Shown here: piece after piece, positions 11,415 to 24,078 of the stretch
Position numbering within the stretch: the stretch's first letter is position 1
Layout of the letters: every line of letters begins with the position of its first letter
DNA from: Chlorops oryzae
Taxonomy: Eukaryota > Arthropoda > Insecta > Diptera > Chloropidae
DNA length: 64,000 bases
Assembly: GCA_020466095.1 (NCBI GenBank)
Contig: CM035807.1
Location: forward strand, 63,210,650 to 63,274,649
Direction: 5' to 3'
Notes under the pieces: generated by a model
What the model saw: the letters and a program-made list of their open reading frames with translations, nothing else
What the model was told of the DNA's origin: nothing
Database searches by the model: none
Program-made: the position numbers and the translations under genes

Positions 11415-13169
11415 CTATACGTTCAGTTTCCTTTTCATATTTTCCGCCTTCTCTATATGTTCAGTTTTCAAATCGGTAAACACCCTCCGGACTTGGGCCT
11501 CGATCCTCCGAGGCTTAATGGGTTCAATAGGTAGGACACACAACTTCTGTATAGGTCGAGATATCGAACTGCTTCACGTCCAAAGTGTAACATTGCGCAC
11601 CAGACCGTCTGGGCCCTTGTTCAATGCCGTAATGAGAGCCATTTTCCAAAGACTGGGTGGGGTATTTTCATTTTTGATGACAACTAAATCGCCAATCTTC
11701 AGGTTTTGCCGGACCTTGCGCCATTTAGGACGATGCTGAAGCTCGTGAAGATAGCTTTCGCTCCAGAGTTTCCAGAACCTTTGTGCGATTCTCTGCCGCG
11801 TCTGCCAATAACTTAAACGATTTTCCGGCCGCTCCATTTGTACTTGCTCGCCTAATGCAGGCACCAACGCTTCGCTAATCAGCAGGTGTCCGGGAGTAAA
11901 AGGACTTTGATCTCGTGGATCAGCACTCTGTGCGCATAGAGGGCGCGAATTCAGAATCGCTTCAATCTCTGCTATAAGTGTCTGAATTGTCTCAGCTGTC
12001 AATAAATGACTTCCCATAACGCGGCGCAAATGATGTTTAGCGGATTTTATGGCAGCTTCCCATAGACCTCCTTGATGTGGGGCCGCTGGAGTGATGAAAT
12101 GCCATTGCGTTTGACATTGTGCCAGTTGGTCGAAGTGACCCGACGCTCGCCATGACTGTAGCATGTGACGTAGCTCTCGCTCCGCCCCGACAAAGTTCGA
12201 CCCATTGTCGCTCCAAAGATGCTGGCAATGCCCGTAGCGCGAAGTAAAACGGATGAAGGCCATCAGAAATGCCGAAGTTGTCAAATCCGACACAAATTCC
12301 AAATGCACCGCCTTTGATATCATGCAAGCAAATACCGCTATGTAGCCCCTTATCACCGTATTGCCTCGTCGTCGATCCGGTTTAACATGTATTGGACCTG
12401 CGTAGTCAACCCCCGCATGAAGGAAAGGGCGAGCGGGCCTTACACGGCATGAGGGCAGGTCGCCCATCATTTGCTCACTTATTTTGCCCTGGAGTCGTTC
12501 ACAGGTTACACAATCCTTAATTAAAGTCCGTGCTAGCGATCGTACACCAATGATCCAAAATTTTTGTCGCACTGCGCTGATGAGCTGCTGTGGTCCGCAA
12601 TGTAACAGCCTAAGGTGCATCGTTCGCGCCAGCAACCAACCCAAGCGGCTCCTCTTTGGTAATATAATTCGATAACATTGATCTCTAGATAGGTCGCCAT
12701 TCTGTAGTCGTCCGCGCATACGAAGGATATTATTTTCAACGAAAGGTGTCACCATGTTAGTTGAATTGGATAATCGAGAATTATCCTCTAACCCACTTTC
12801 CCTGTGCTTTCGGTGCAACGATCGGATGTCTTCTTTGAAATGGTCGTGCTGCTCCTGCTTGATCCACTGGTTCAATGATTCATTCAACTCCTCAACTCGC
12901 AGCGCAGTTTTTTTTCTTTCTGATGGAGGTGCTCGACAATTATGAACAAATCTAAACACCCATGCTGTTACCTTTGTTAAGCGACTTATTTTTGAATAAC
13001 GGTATAAAAGAAATTGTTGATTGATGGCAATTGCATTCACGCTGAAAACTAACTGCACTTGATGGGATTTCTGATTAGGGAAGAGCCGCACTCCGGCCGC
13101 GATAACTTTCTCTAAGGAGGTTGAAAGCTGTAATCTTCGAGGCTTGACAGTTTTCTTTGCGCATTTCAT
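11415..13169 (-). pseudogene. pol: BEL/Pao integrase and C-terminal domain
   Basis: The frame runs from 13169 to a TGA at 11574, then continues in frame to TAG at 11415. The integrase zinc region has two His (in HLRLLH) and CVTCERL. The core has D in AGVDYAGP, D in WSDNGSNF and E in GGLWEAAIK, so the DDE triad is present. The C-terminal part with GDLVVIKNENTPPSLW is the DUF5641 module that ends BEL/Pao polyproteins. A single TGA removes about the last 50 residues. It joins the RNase H-like frame just upstream by a frame change. Confidence 0.88.
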
Positions 13170-13465
13170 CTCCCAAATTTGCGGAAAAGGTTTCGGGTGA
13201 AGCTGGCCGACACGTCATTCGTTGTCGAATAAATGCAGGACCATGCCGCCATAGACTTGATGAAACAAGTTCCTGTCTGGTCTCTGATTCTCAAAGCTCG
13301 ATTTGCTACAAATTGTTCGAGCGTTTCAGGTTCACGTTTGAGCCAACAAAGGACCACCATTGAGTCGGAACAGCAGGTAGACGAAGCAATTTTGATGTTA
13401 CTTTGAGTTTCAATTTCGGATATGACTCGATTCATCAGGTCGCCAAGCAGGGCGGCGGCACGCAA
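13166..13465 (-). pseudogene. BEL/Pao RNase H-like segment
   Basis: Encodes the segment with SDSMVVLCWLKREPETLEQF and VANRALRIRD, the pattern of the RNase H-related region of Pao elements, where an active copy has a D-S-x-V-x-L-x-W-L motif. It is separated by frame changes from RT (to the right) and integrase (to the left). Confidence 0.75.
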
Positions 13466-13516
13466 TTCTAGGCGTGGTTTGGAGTCTTTGTTCAGCGGGG
13501 CGACCCTGGATTTTGC

Positions 13517-14737
13517 TTATATCAAATTCGATATGAATTGTTGATCCCTTTCAATGACTACGTCCACTGCTGCTCCATAAGCTTGCACGGACGCGTCAGC
13601 AAATCCATTAAGTGTCAGTTTGGCACCTCGTTCATATCCCAACCAGCGGGGGATTCTTATACGTTCGAATTCAAAAATTTCAGCAAATATCCTTTCCCAT
13701 GCAAGTCTTAAAGGCTCTAAGAGAACAGAGTCCCAAGAAATTTTTGCCGCCCAGACTCGTTGCGTTAAGATTTTGGCTTTAATGACAAATGGTGCCACTG
13801 GTCCATTTGGATCGTAAAGTCGTGCTGTGACACTCAAAACCGCCCGCTTCGTCCAGCCTGAAGATGGTCTTAACAGCAGTGGTTGAACCTTGAATGTAAG
13901 CTCATCCGGTTTTGTATCCCACTTTAGCCCAAAAACTGAAGCCTCTGTACTAATGTTGATATCTACGTCTTTTTTTGCTGACTTCGGGTTCAGTATTGCT
14001 TGAGAAGTGGTTGAATTTGACCGCCATTTGGTCAGCTCAAATCCACCCGAAGATAAAAGTTCTCGCATTTCATGACACAGCTGCAGTAACTCCGGCTCAT
14101 TATTAGCTCCGGCCAGACAATCGTCCATGTAAAAATTGTTCAATACTGCTCGGGCAGCAAGAGGCCATACAGAAGCGTTATCCTTGGCACACTGTTGCAT
14201 CGCTCTTACTGCACAAAATGGTGCTGAAGCCATTCCAAATGTAACACGGGTTAACTAAAACTCAGCAATATTCCCTGAATCGACGCGCCAAAATATTCAC
14301 TGTAAGCCCCAGCGTGCCGGTGATATCTTGACCTGTGGAAACATTGGTTTTATGTCCGCCGTGATACCAAAAGTATTCATTCGAAAATCCCAAATAAGAT
14401 CGACTAATTCTTTCTGAAGCTTAGGTCCAATCATTTGGACCTCATTTAAAGATAGGCCTGTGTCATGTGAACATGAGGCGTCGAAGACAACACGAAATTT
14501 TTTCAACACCGCGTGATGAGGAATGTAGTAAACCGGACCCAACGGGGCAGCACTTGCAAGTCTTAGCCATCCCTTATCAATGTAGTCGTTCATAAACGCA
14601 TGGTATTTTTCGCTTAGTTCAGGGTCACGTTTTAATCGGGCTTCGAGCCACAGGAAACGTTGAAGTGCAATTCCTCGGTTAGAACCTATGCGACACCAAT
14701 CTGTACGAAGAGGAATCTTCAAAACATATCGCCTCAA
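13517..14737 (-). pseudogene. pol: BEL/Pao reverse transcriptase, two frames
   Basis: Two open pieces, 14297-14737 and 13517-14233, together hold the RT. The first carries YYIPHHAVLK and KFRVVFDASC, the second carries FYMDDCL, the YMDD catalytic box. Then come the Pao-specific LTKWRSN and RLYDPNG segments and a partial ADASVQAYGA motif. The change of frame at 14233-14297 removes the RT domain-4 region, so the enzyme is dead. Confidence 0.85.
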
Positions 14738-14848
14738 TCTTTGGTCGTAATGATGCGTTTCTAAAAAGTGTGTTTCGCACCGCTGCTATTCTGCTGTCCA
14801 CTTTGAATTGTCGTCTGGGAATGATTATGTTTCAATGAATTTTTTAAG

Positions 14849-15540
14849 TTATTGGTCTAGGTGCAGATCTTTTTCAGCATTGCCATTCTCAACCATAGAT
14901 GTGGCAGCTATCTGATCAAAATCGGTTAACATTTCCCCAAATAGAAGCCATCCTAAGCGACTTTCTTGAGCTAAAAGACCACATGTTAACTGTCGTATAT
15001 TACTTTGTATTAGCCGCGCCCATACACCTACTCCTAACAAAATTTGAATTGACCCTGGTTGATCAAACGTTCGGTCGGCTAGTCGCGCAGAAATATCACT
15101 CGGAAGATTTTGATAACATAATGGTCTTTGAGGCAACGAAATTACACCCGAAACTTCTGGTACCACTAAACAAGTGATTTTAATCAGGGCTCTTCACTGT
15201 GAATAAACATCAGTTCCGTTGAAATGGACTTATCAAATGTTTTAACTTCTGCCATCGCTGCCGGGCAGATACGCAAGCTGGTACGGAATGTCGGAATTCA
15301 ATGCAATGCAACAAAATCCTTACTTATCAAGCTTATTTGGGCTCCAGTATCGCACATTGCCCTTATAGTAGCTGGTACTCCACTGTTCGTCAAAATTCTG
15401 ACTTCCGCAGTTGCAAGTAAGTTGTAATGTAAATCAGTTAGTTTGGTTTGAGGAAATATTGAGGGTTTTAAACGCTTTCTAGGTGAAAAGGAGTTCTCAG
15501 CTGCACTAACCTCGAGGCTGGTTTTGCATATATGCTCTGA
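14849..15540 (-). pseudogene. BEL/Pao protease region (DUF1758-like)
   Basis: On the minus strand a DTGAQ motif occurs near 15340, followed by an in-frame TGA. The rest of the aspartic protease (DQPGSIQILLGVGVWARLI) is in the piece 14849-15166. This is the retropepsin that normally releases BEL/Pao proteins. Stops and frame changes make it inactive. Confidence 0.65.
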
Positions 15541-15543
15541 TTG

Positions 15544-16870
15544 CTATTGATCATCCATCGATAAATCGTTGTCTGTGACTGCCATCACAGCTCTATTGAA
15601 CGCAGGCTTAGCACTACTGAAGCCATTGTCAGCAAACGCCTTAGGACATATAATGCTATTATGGGCCTGAACACAGCGAGGACATTTGGGTTTAATGCAG
15701 TTTCTAGCTATATGTCCTCTACGAAGACAATTTTGACATAACCCTAGCGCTGTAATTCGTTGGATTCTATTCTCGCGAGATCCACGTAATATATTTGGAC
15801 ATTTGTGAATACCATGATTACCACCACAGTTAAGACAATAGAAGAAGTTGCTGGCCTGCGGGATACTAGGCATTGTACGCTCACGCGAGGTCCTGTTTAC
15901 GTAACGATCTTCATGGTTACCATCGATGGTGTGCAATCCTTGTATACGGCCCTGACCTAATAGCCCGCTGGCTTTGCGTTCGAGCCAAGTAAAAAAATCA
16001 TTTTTTAGGCATGGTAAGCGCTCCGTCGGCCGCACCATTTCCCGCTGACTACGAGACTCACTGTCGAGTCTGGACTCCAAAAAATTTAACATCAATAAGT
16101 CACGTTGCTCACCGGGAGTTATTTGTTGCTCTAGCATTCTCATGCTGTTTCGAGTAGTGTCAAGCATTCCTCGAACCAAGGTGTAGTTTGCCTTTGGCCT
16201 AACTGGTAAATCAAACAGTGCTGAGCAGTGTGCTGCCATGCACAGATACTCATTATGAAATGATATACACAATGTTTCCCATGCCTTTGTAAAGCTGTCC
16301 TCTCTCTGAGGCCAAAACCCTAGTACTCTTGCACCGCCATCCTTAACACAGCCCTGTTGTCGTCGTAACCTTTGCAGACTCGTGACATGGGGATTCTGAA
16401 TCACCTCTGCATTAAACACATCTCTGAATTGGATCCACTCGCTAGGATCGCCTCAAAAGATTGGCAATCGGTCTAGCAGTGGCAAATCAGCATATTGCAT
16501 TTGCATCGCATTTGACTCACGGTAATTGCTTGCCCCAGAGGCGCCTAGCTCCAATGCGGCTATTTTTTGACGCAAAGCCGCTCGCACTTCTACAAAAGGT
16601 ATCCTCGATATGTTCATAGGATGTTGTATGAGTTTCATGTGAAACCATGCCATGCGATTGTGCAAAATTCGTCATAAATTTCTGCCAAGCCACTGTTAGG
16701 ATATCAAGACGCGTTTCCAAAATCTCCACCCTAACGTTTTCAGCACGGACTGAATTCAACCATTCGGATTGACGCTGAATCTGTTTTACTGCCAGATTAA
16801 TGTCGCTTTGTATTCCTCCCATTATGTCACCGCGATCACACCCTGTAGTAACAGATTGCTCACCTTCCAA
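15544..16870 (-). pseudogene. gag: BEL/Pao gag, minus strand
   Basis: The N-terminal part (16517-16870) has a charged helical look. The part at 15544-16419 is the DUF1759-like capsid region and ends in Cys-rich zinc motifs (CLNCGGNHGIHKC, CQNCLRRGHIARNC, then CPRC). A stop and frame change separate the two near 16420-16520. This copy is more degenerate than a coding gene would be. Orientation is opposite to the BEL gag at 10286. Confidence 0.8.
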
Positions 16871-16920
16871 ATTCGGTTCGTCTCTTTCAATATTAGCTGA
16901 AAATAATGGCAGCCTTTAGC

Positions 16921-17395
16921 AAATAGCGTTCGAAAATTTATCAAAAAGTCGCTCAATAAAATGGCACGTCGAAGTACTCTCAAAATCGCTCAATGTTGCA
17001 CAGTAAATTCACTCAATAAAACGCTCAGTACTTCGCTCAATGAAGTAACTCAGTAAGTCTCAATTTTTTTTTTTTTCACGAATATAGTCGCTAACGCACA
17101 TAAATAAAATTTGCTTATTTTTTCAAATCAAAGGACAATGGGCATTCTGTCCTATGAGCGGCCATCGATGACACTAGTATCATTCGAAAGAGGAGTCAAT
17201 ATAGATTTTTTTTGTTCTGGAACTATTATAAAATTTTGTTTAGGAGCTGAGTTATATGCGTGTTTATATTATATATTTATATTATATATTTATATAATAT
17301 TATTAGCATCGCGTAACTCATAATATATGTTCAGTAGGTAGTATGCTTTGTTTTACTTTATAAACTTGAACATAAATCACATTTCTTTAATTATA
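16921..17395. other. AT-rich stretch with repeated cgctcaataaaa words
   Basis: Lies upstream (on the minus strand) of the BEL gag. The word cgctcaa(t/a)aaaa appears several times between 16950 and 17040, as in a decayed LTR or leader. 17270-17310 is an AT repeat. No gene seen. Confidence 0.4.
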
Positions 17396-17605
17396 ATGGC
17401 AGAAAGTCGTGAACCGTGTGTTTTGTGTAGTAGCAGAGAAGCAATACAAAACTATTACTGTAGTTGCCTTAGTGGCAGGCGCACGGTGGGATGCTGCACT
17501 CATGTAATGAGTATGGTGTGGTACTTGGGATGGGCAAGACACCAAGAGGGGGATATTCTTTTACCAGCAGACTTTTTAAAAAGTTTTGTTATTGATGATG
17601 ATTGA
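17396..17605 (+). CDS. Small SWIM-type zinc-finger ORF
   Basis: A 69-codon ORF beginning MAESREPCVLC. It contains YYCSCLSGRRTVGCCTHVMS, a CxC...CxH pattern of the SWIM zinc finger, followed by WYLGWARHQ. I have seen this wording in proteins of uncharacterised insect repeats, not in a named family. No transposase core is visible around it, so it may be the last exon of a lost transposon gene. The surrounding kilobase is non-coding. Confidence 0.45.
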   Translation: MAESREPCVLCSSREAIQNYYCSCLSGRRTVGCCTHVMSMVWYLGWARHQEGDILLPADFLKSFVIDDD

Positions 17606-19650
17606 TGAATATTGGTTTTAGTTATAAGCTTTTTTAATAAAATATTTTGCATAATAAGTAATTTGTTTTGTTTTAACTGTTTAACATACCTTTATACAGT
17701 TATATTGCCTTATACTATCTTTCTAAGATTGTTATTCTAATATATTTTTTTCATGTAATGGCTCTTTTCATGTCCATAACTTTTTTCTAAATTAAACCAC
17801 AGTAATAACCTCTCGTATTCGCATTGGACATATAATAATATAATAGAAAACTCATAGCTTATCGATGGCTGCAGATAGGACAGGCACCATACAAATTTGC
17901 CCATTATCCTTTGGTTTTGAATTCGCACCTTTCTTTAAGACCATCAAATTACAGAGTATTACCAAAATGCTCTCAGGATTGCCTTAAGATTCTTACTCAC
18001 GTAGCTTTATCAATTAATTAAAATTTCGCACATTACCGTCAGAAGTTTGTAAAGAAGCTATTTTTCCAGCTGGGGTATTACTCAGCGAGTTACCTAGAGT
18101 CCTCCTTACAAAAATTTATTTTTGAAAGAAACCCTCCGAAAAACGTTATAAAAATTTAGTTCATTTAGGAACAAAATGGCTTTACACTTTTTTAAGGTGA
18201 TATTTCCTACTGGGAGTCTACAAATTGCGAGTTCAGATGATTTAAACGGATTTGAATAGAAAACGAATGAGAATTTTTAAATATTAGCAAAAAAAAAATA
18301 AAAATAATGAAAAAAAATATAATAATTTGACACACACTTAAAACTACGAAAACGCCTACTGCTACACTAGGCGTGAATCGTGCACACACACCCTCGTGGA
18401 TATGTGTCCGTACATGGATATACACGTGGTATATGCTCCGCTTGCCGCTAAATCACATGTCTTCCTAACCTGCGCCAGCCGAAAACCCGCCCTACTCCTG
18501 GTTTCCCTACGTCCCTAATTTCTGCAAAAGTCTAGCCCTCTCGTCGTCACTCCCGACTCTACGCCAGCAGCTTTTGTAGAAAATGACGCCTGTAGCTCAC
18601 GCCCCTGGTTTCCAGACACCACTACTGCTAAATTCCGATTGCCAAATTCCCCGCAGTAGCCCTGATTTAGGACCGCTAAGTTCGTGGGATTCTCACTTTG
18701 ATCTCTGAGTAATTCCCAAATACACCGCTGCTACACACACACTAATCGCACGTGGCTAACGCGTAGCTCACACGTGTCTCGCGCCACCCAGACCTCCTAT
18801 CTGCAGTGCCCACGTGCTCTGCTCAAACTTACTCTGACGTGATTGTGCTCCACGCCCCGGCTCCGGCAACACCGTTCTCTGGAACTCGATACCCCAATTC
18901 CGAATTTCGTACCGTCTAGCACCGCTGATTCGTTTGCATGCAAACTCCGCATACGCTAGATTTGTTGAAATCGATTTGGGGTTTCCGTAGTCTCCAGACA
19001 CTTACGTTGCTCGGATACACGTGGAGGTGAATCTCGTGTACCACCTTATACTGGATAGCCTACACAAAATTCTATAAGCGTGGCCCTTACTTTCCAACTC
19101 CTTATCACTACTAAGTTCTCCGTGTTCCACTTAAAATCACACTGATGCAATCTATAAAATCTCTAGATTGCTATTCTTCACAAAAAAATTCACAAACTCA
19201 CCGACCAATTTACCTTCGGCAAGATTTGTACGCAATTCCGTTGAATGCACGCCCACTAATTTTTCTCGAATCTTCTGCTTCAGTCACACGTGTCTGCAAA
19301 AAATGGTCTCCAAAATGGCGTCTTTCTTCTACTCGATGGAGCAGCTTTTCTATTTCTCCGTGATGGTTCCGCTCTCGAGCTCAGTCCATCAGCTAATGCC
19401 AAAGCTAATCGAACGCGTGAAGCTTCTAACCCAAAAACTCCTATCGATACTCCTAACATCGATACTATTACAATCGGGGTTTTCGGCTCCTATCGAACAT
19501 ACTCGCAATTAACGTGCCCTATACACCCGGTGTTCTTGACCGGTGTTACACGAAATTTCTGTCGATCTAGTGTAGTGTATCCTTCGCGTAGAAGAATTAA
19601 TATTTTTATTTTATAGTTTTTATTTCTTTATATCCTAAAGGTTTTTATTT
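17606..19650. other. Unassigned DNA with a GC-richer block
   Basis: 17606-18430 is AT-rich with no gene. About 18430-19560 is richer in C on the plus strand and reads, on the minus strand, like a promoter or an untranslated leader. Open frames there are short and show no domain. It could be an LTR of an unrecognised element; I found no second copy in the window. Confidence 0.3.
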
Positions 19651-20117
19651 TGTTATGTCCCGCTATTGCTGAGCGGCAGGACTCGCAAATCTATTTGGCG
19701 GCTAGCGCCCAATATCTCTATATTTATACGGCGGAGATACGCCAAAGGAGTCAGCGACTAGCGCTTAATTCACCTTTTTATATTTATCCGGCGAAAGGTG
19801 TTCCAAATCGAGAATGGATAAGCAAAGGGTTTCGCATGTAAATCCAATCTGAAGTTCCAACTGAACTTCAAGCTTTATTTATATCAAAAATATGTTAAGT
19901 AAGCATAAATGAATTACAATTGAAATATATAGAATCTTATGAATTAGCTTGTGAGGTATGCTGACAAAACACTTTCCCACGATTCGACGACGCTGCCTGC
20001 AAAATATGTTGCTCATGCAATGAGTGCAGCTTGCAAAGAATTTGGTCATATGAAACCATTTATGTCGTGAATGAAGTGGAAAAATGAGTTTGTGCGTTCG
20101 TGTGTATACATACTACA
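19651..20117 (-). repeat. 3' LTR of element D (467 bp)
   Basis: On the minus strand it runs from TGTAGTATG (20117) to CATAACA (19651), with TGT/ACA ends. Length fits 412-type LTRs. The 5' copy is not in the window, so the boundaries come from the termini and the PPT only. Confidence 0.75.
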
Positions 20118-20131
20118 CCCTCACCCTCTAG
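20118..20131 (-). promoter_or_regulatory. Polypurine tract of element D
   Basis: Minus-strand tagagggtgaggg sits directly before the LTR start. A long poly(T) run on the plus strand (about 20151-20175) lies just upstream of it. Confidence 0.7.
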
Positions 20132-20340
20132 AGAAAAAAAAAAATTTGTTGTTGTTTTTTTTTTTTTTTTTTTTGTGTATACATACGAAGTAGAAAATTA
20201 TTTGTGTTAAGCATCTTAGAATATAGTATTGCCTTAAAATTTAAATTTCGCCTTAAAAGTTTAATTATCGTGTAAAATTTTACTTATCGTATGCTTCTAA
20301 CTAATACTTAATATATAGTATCTATATTTTGTGTATTTTC

Positions 20341-23300
20341 TTACTCACATAGTTTTAAATTGTTGTTATGCACTAGTTTTCTTTTATTCTTATACAATAT
20401 TACTGAATTAACACCTTGTCGTTCTAATATCTTAAAAGGACCTTCATAAGGACTGTCTAATTTCTTACCTGCATAATTTCTTAAGAAAACTAGGCTACCT
20501 ATCTTAAATTCAATAGGATTTGAAATCTTGTCATAACATTCTTTATTTTTAATTTTTGAGTTAATCAAATACTTTCTTGCATTCTCATGTGCGTTTTGTA
20601 ATCTCACTTTGAGCTCATTTTGAAAACGATCAAAATTGTAAATAGGTTCGTTACTGTAAATCTTTGTTGGCAAGCTTGGTAATCTTCCAAATATTAATTC
20701 AAAGGGGGTGTATTTTGTGCTCGTATGTGGAGTGGTATTATAAGAGAACGTATAGTAAGGTATATTCTTATCCCATTCTGCGTCTTCAGTGCAACATAAA
20801 AGATATTCGTTGAAAACTCTATGATTTCTTTCTATTCCACCTAAAGATTCGTGGTGATAGGGTGTTGAGGTTTTTTGTTCAATGTTTAATAAACTACAAA
20901 TTTCTGAAATAGTTTGATTTACAAATTCTTTTCCCATATCTGTTTTCATTGTTTTTAAATGACCATATTTTAAAATGAATTTTTCTACTATCGTTTTTGC
21001 TACTTCTAATGATTCTTTAGATGTCATAGGGAAAGCTTCGACGTATTTGGTTAAGTCGCATTGTAGAGTTAGAATATATCTGAAATTATTTGATGGGCGT
21101 AAGGGTCCTATTGTGTCAATTGATACTACTTCAAAAGGACTAGAAGGGGTTTCAGTGATTATCATCTTCTCTTTAGTATGTACGGTAATTTTATTTTTCT
21201 TGCAAATTTCGCAATTTTGTATGAATTTCTTTACCATTTTATTCATACCTTTCCAGACATAGCGTTGTTTCAACTTAGCTATTGTCTTGTTTACACCGGT
21301 GTGACCTCCGAGTAAAGATAAATGATTTTCTTTAATGAAACGTAACTGATCAGGTTCGTTATTAATTGATTCGGGGGGTTTGAATAAAATAATTGTTATA
21401 AGAGTGCACAATCCCTTATTCATGTGTTTCTGCAGTGTCTCTTCATATAAAATTTTTAATTCTTGTTGACTCATAGATTCAAATACTAGGTCCTTCTTGG
21501 AAAGAGCTAGCTTACTTATGCCATTGCTTTGTAGTACTGGAATCAGCTTCTCCAAGACCTGGCTTGTGCAGTATGGTTTATCGCTTGATTCAATCAAAAC
21601 ATTGTTTTTGATTATGGCAAAAGTCTGCAAATTATTAAGCTTTTTGCGTTTATTATTTCCCTGTTTTTGTACAAATTTAAGAATAGGTAAATTTCTTATG
21701 TCCGATATAGATATACATTCCCACATGTGCGGATAGCTAATCGTTTCCGTGGGGGTAGATGTTCTATTTGGACGGGTCACATTTTTAGTTCTGCTTCTAG
21801 TTATTGCTGCAATGCATGGAATTAAAGTTTTTAACTCATTTGAGTCCACTGGAATTCTAGAAAGTGCATCAGCATTAGTGTTTAATTTTCCTTGTTTGTA
21901 AATAATCTCAAAATCATATTCCATGAGATCCATTCGAATTCTGGTGAGTTTTGAAGAGGGGTTTTTGTGTTTAAACAATGAAACTAATGGTCTATGATCT
22001 GTTACTATTTTGAAAGTTTTTCCATAGAGGTAAGGTCTGAAATGATTTATCGCCCAATGAATAGCTAAAAGTTATTTTTCTATTATTGGTTTATTTAGTT
22101 CGTGTGTATTTAAAGATCTACTGGCATATGCAATAGGAAGATCGGATCCTATGGTACCTTGAGAAAGTACTGAACCAAGGGCGTAGTTTGAGGCGTCTGT
22201 GGTTAGAATGAATTCTTTTTGAAGATTTGATACGATTTGAGATATGAGTGAGTTTTTTAATATTTGAAATGATTTTTCGCATTCAGGGCTCCAATTAAAA
22301 ACTACGTTCTTTTTGAGTAAATTATTCAGGGGGTTTGCCATTTCTGCAAAGTTTTTTACGAATTTTCTATAATAATTGCAAAATGCAACGAATCTTCTTA
22401 CTTCATTTGAATTTGTAGGTCTTGGAAAGTCTTTCACTACCTTGCATTTTTCTGGGTCAGCTGTTACGCCAAGGTCTGTTATTTTATGACCTAAAAATAT
22501 TACTTCGTTTTTAAAAAAGTTACATTTTGATGCATTTAACTGTAAATTGTATATTTGTAATCCTTGGAATACTTGTTGAAGATTTGAATTATGCTCTGAT
22601 ATTGTTTTGCCAAAAACTATAATGTCGTCTATATATATAAAGCATATATTGTCTAAGCCTGAGAGTGCTATTGTCAACATTCTTTGAAAACTGTTTGAAG
22701 CTAATTTTAATCCAAATGGAACGGTTTTAAAATGATAATGTCCGTTGTTTGTTGAAAAAGCTGTTAAAGGTCTTGATTGTTTACTGAGCGGAATTTGATG
22801 GAATGAATTTGTCATGTCTAATGTGGAGAAATAGTTAGCACCTTCTAATTTATCGAGTACATCCTCCAATCTTGAAATGGGAAATTTGTCATCGACTAGT
22901 TTTTTATTTAGCTGGCGAAAATCAACTACTAATCGCCATTTTTTTTCTTGTCCTGGGTCTTTTTTTGGTACTATTAGTAAAGGTGAATTGTAGGGGCTAG
23001 TAGAATGTTCAATAATGCCTTTGTTTAGCAGTTCTTGAACCTGTTTATTGATTTCATTTAGTTGGCTATGGGGAAGGCGATAATTTTTAATATAAATAGG
23101 ACTGTAGTCTGTTAGTACTAGCTTTTGTTCATAAAAGTTATTAACTGATAATTCTTCATTGTTTAAATAAAATAGATTTTGAAATTTATTGCAAAGAGCC
23201 GTTATTGATTTGCTAGTGGAATAGTCTAAATTTTGTAAATTCAAAAGCGTTTTCAATTTTAACCATCGCAAGTTTAAATCGTTGGTGGACAAATATTTTT

Positions 23301-23737
23301 GTTTCCTTATATTAGTGAGAAGAACTTCTTTGGGAATTAAATCAAAAATGTGGTCGATGCCTCTATGTGTAAAAGAAAAGGTAAAATTTTCATAGTTAAT
23401 CTTTGCTCTGAACTTTGCAAAAAAATCTCTTCCTAAAATTCCACTTGACCTTATAGGAAATGAATCATCTACAACACTGAATTTGTGTCTTAAAACACTA
23501 TCCTCTATATTTATAGGCAAAATACATGTCCCTAAAGTCACAAAGTCTTTCTTTGAGATTCCTGAAATTGCACATGAGTCGCTACTGTCAATGCATATAT
23601 TACACAAATGTTCATATTTAATTAATGATACATATATCTGCCCCTGTATCTATTAAAAATGAAAGAATGTTATTATTACATTTAATATAAGCATAATTAC
23701 TGTGATCAAAATTTACAGTGAAATGAAAAATTTTCAT
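20341..23737 (-). pseudogene. pol: pol of element D, one nonsense codon and one frameshift
   Basis: From the minus-strand ATG at 23737, protease has LIDTGADI (near 23650). A one-base shift near 23630 follows, then ILGRDF. RT has FIYIDDIIVFG (near 22630), and RNase H starts at LTTDASNYALGSVLS. A TAA at 22072 replaces a Glu-like position inside RNase H, and the same frame continues from there to 20341. Integrase has H-x-H and CEICKKNK zinc ligands and a DDE set in SIDTIGPL, KTDMGKEF and GGIERNH. The last segment matches a GPF-type C-terminus (YEGPFKILE). Apart from the two lesions the protein is intact, so the copy is relatively young. Confidence 0.88.
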
Positions 23738-23754
23738 ATAATTCCCCGAGTGAC

Positions 23755-24077
23755 CTAATCTGCTACCTGTTCGGTATCGGGGGTACTCAAGTTTCCCTGT
23801 TGCTCTGTGCCATTTACAAAAAATGCATTATGCCTTACATTATTTTGGCTTTGAGAGTTATTCGAATTTGAATTCGCACGAGCATTGTTGTTGTTGTGCC
23901 TTTGATTTTGGAAATTGTTGTTGTTGTTGTATTGTGCACTTTGCTGATATGCGAGACGATCGCGGGTGCCTTGTCGGTTACCGTTGTTGTTGTTGTTGTT
24001 GTTGTAGCGATTGTTGAAGCGGTTGTTGTAATTGTTGTTGTTGTTTCCTCTGCGATCGTATTGCTGCTGTCTGTTGT
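23755..24077 (-). pseudogene. gag: Asn-rich C-terminal tail of element D gag
   Basis: An open frame of about 107 codons ending in TAG at 23755. It is built of Asn runs encoded by AAC repeats, with arginine-rich spacers such as NRYNNNN and RQGTRDR, and ends FFVNGTEQQGNLSTPDTEQV. Such tails replace zinc knuckles in the Gag of the 412/mdg1 group. The N-terminal part is gone because the mariner lies at 24079. It overlaps the pol start region only by its spacer. Confidence 0.75.
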
Positions 24078-24078
24078 A

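Larger units (their letters stand above)
11396..16920 (-). mobile_element. BEL/Pao retrotransposon, minus strand, degenerate, LTRs not found
   Basis: Reading right to left: Gag, DUF1758-like protease, RT with YMDD, RNase H-like region, integrase and a DUF5641-type C-terminus. That order and those domains are typical of BEL/Pao. A PPT-like purine run (about 11398-11413) follows the pol stop on the minus strand, but only a dozen bases could belong to a 3' LTR before the plus-strand gag fragment begins. No LTR pair is visible. Confidence 0.85.
19651..24077 (-). mobile_element. Element D: 412/mdg1-like Ty3/Gypsy retrotransposon, minus strand, 5' truncated
   Basis: Read on the minus strand it holds the tail of gag, protease-RT-RNase H-integrase, a PPT and the 3' LTR. 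The LTR start TGTAGTATG, the Asn-rich Gag tail and RT wording such as LKLASNSFQRML fit the 412/mdg1 group. The 5' LTR and most of gag are missing. The element stops at a mariner, beyond which lies Helitron DNA. Confidence 0.88.
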
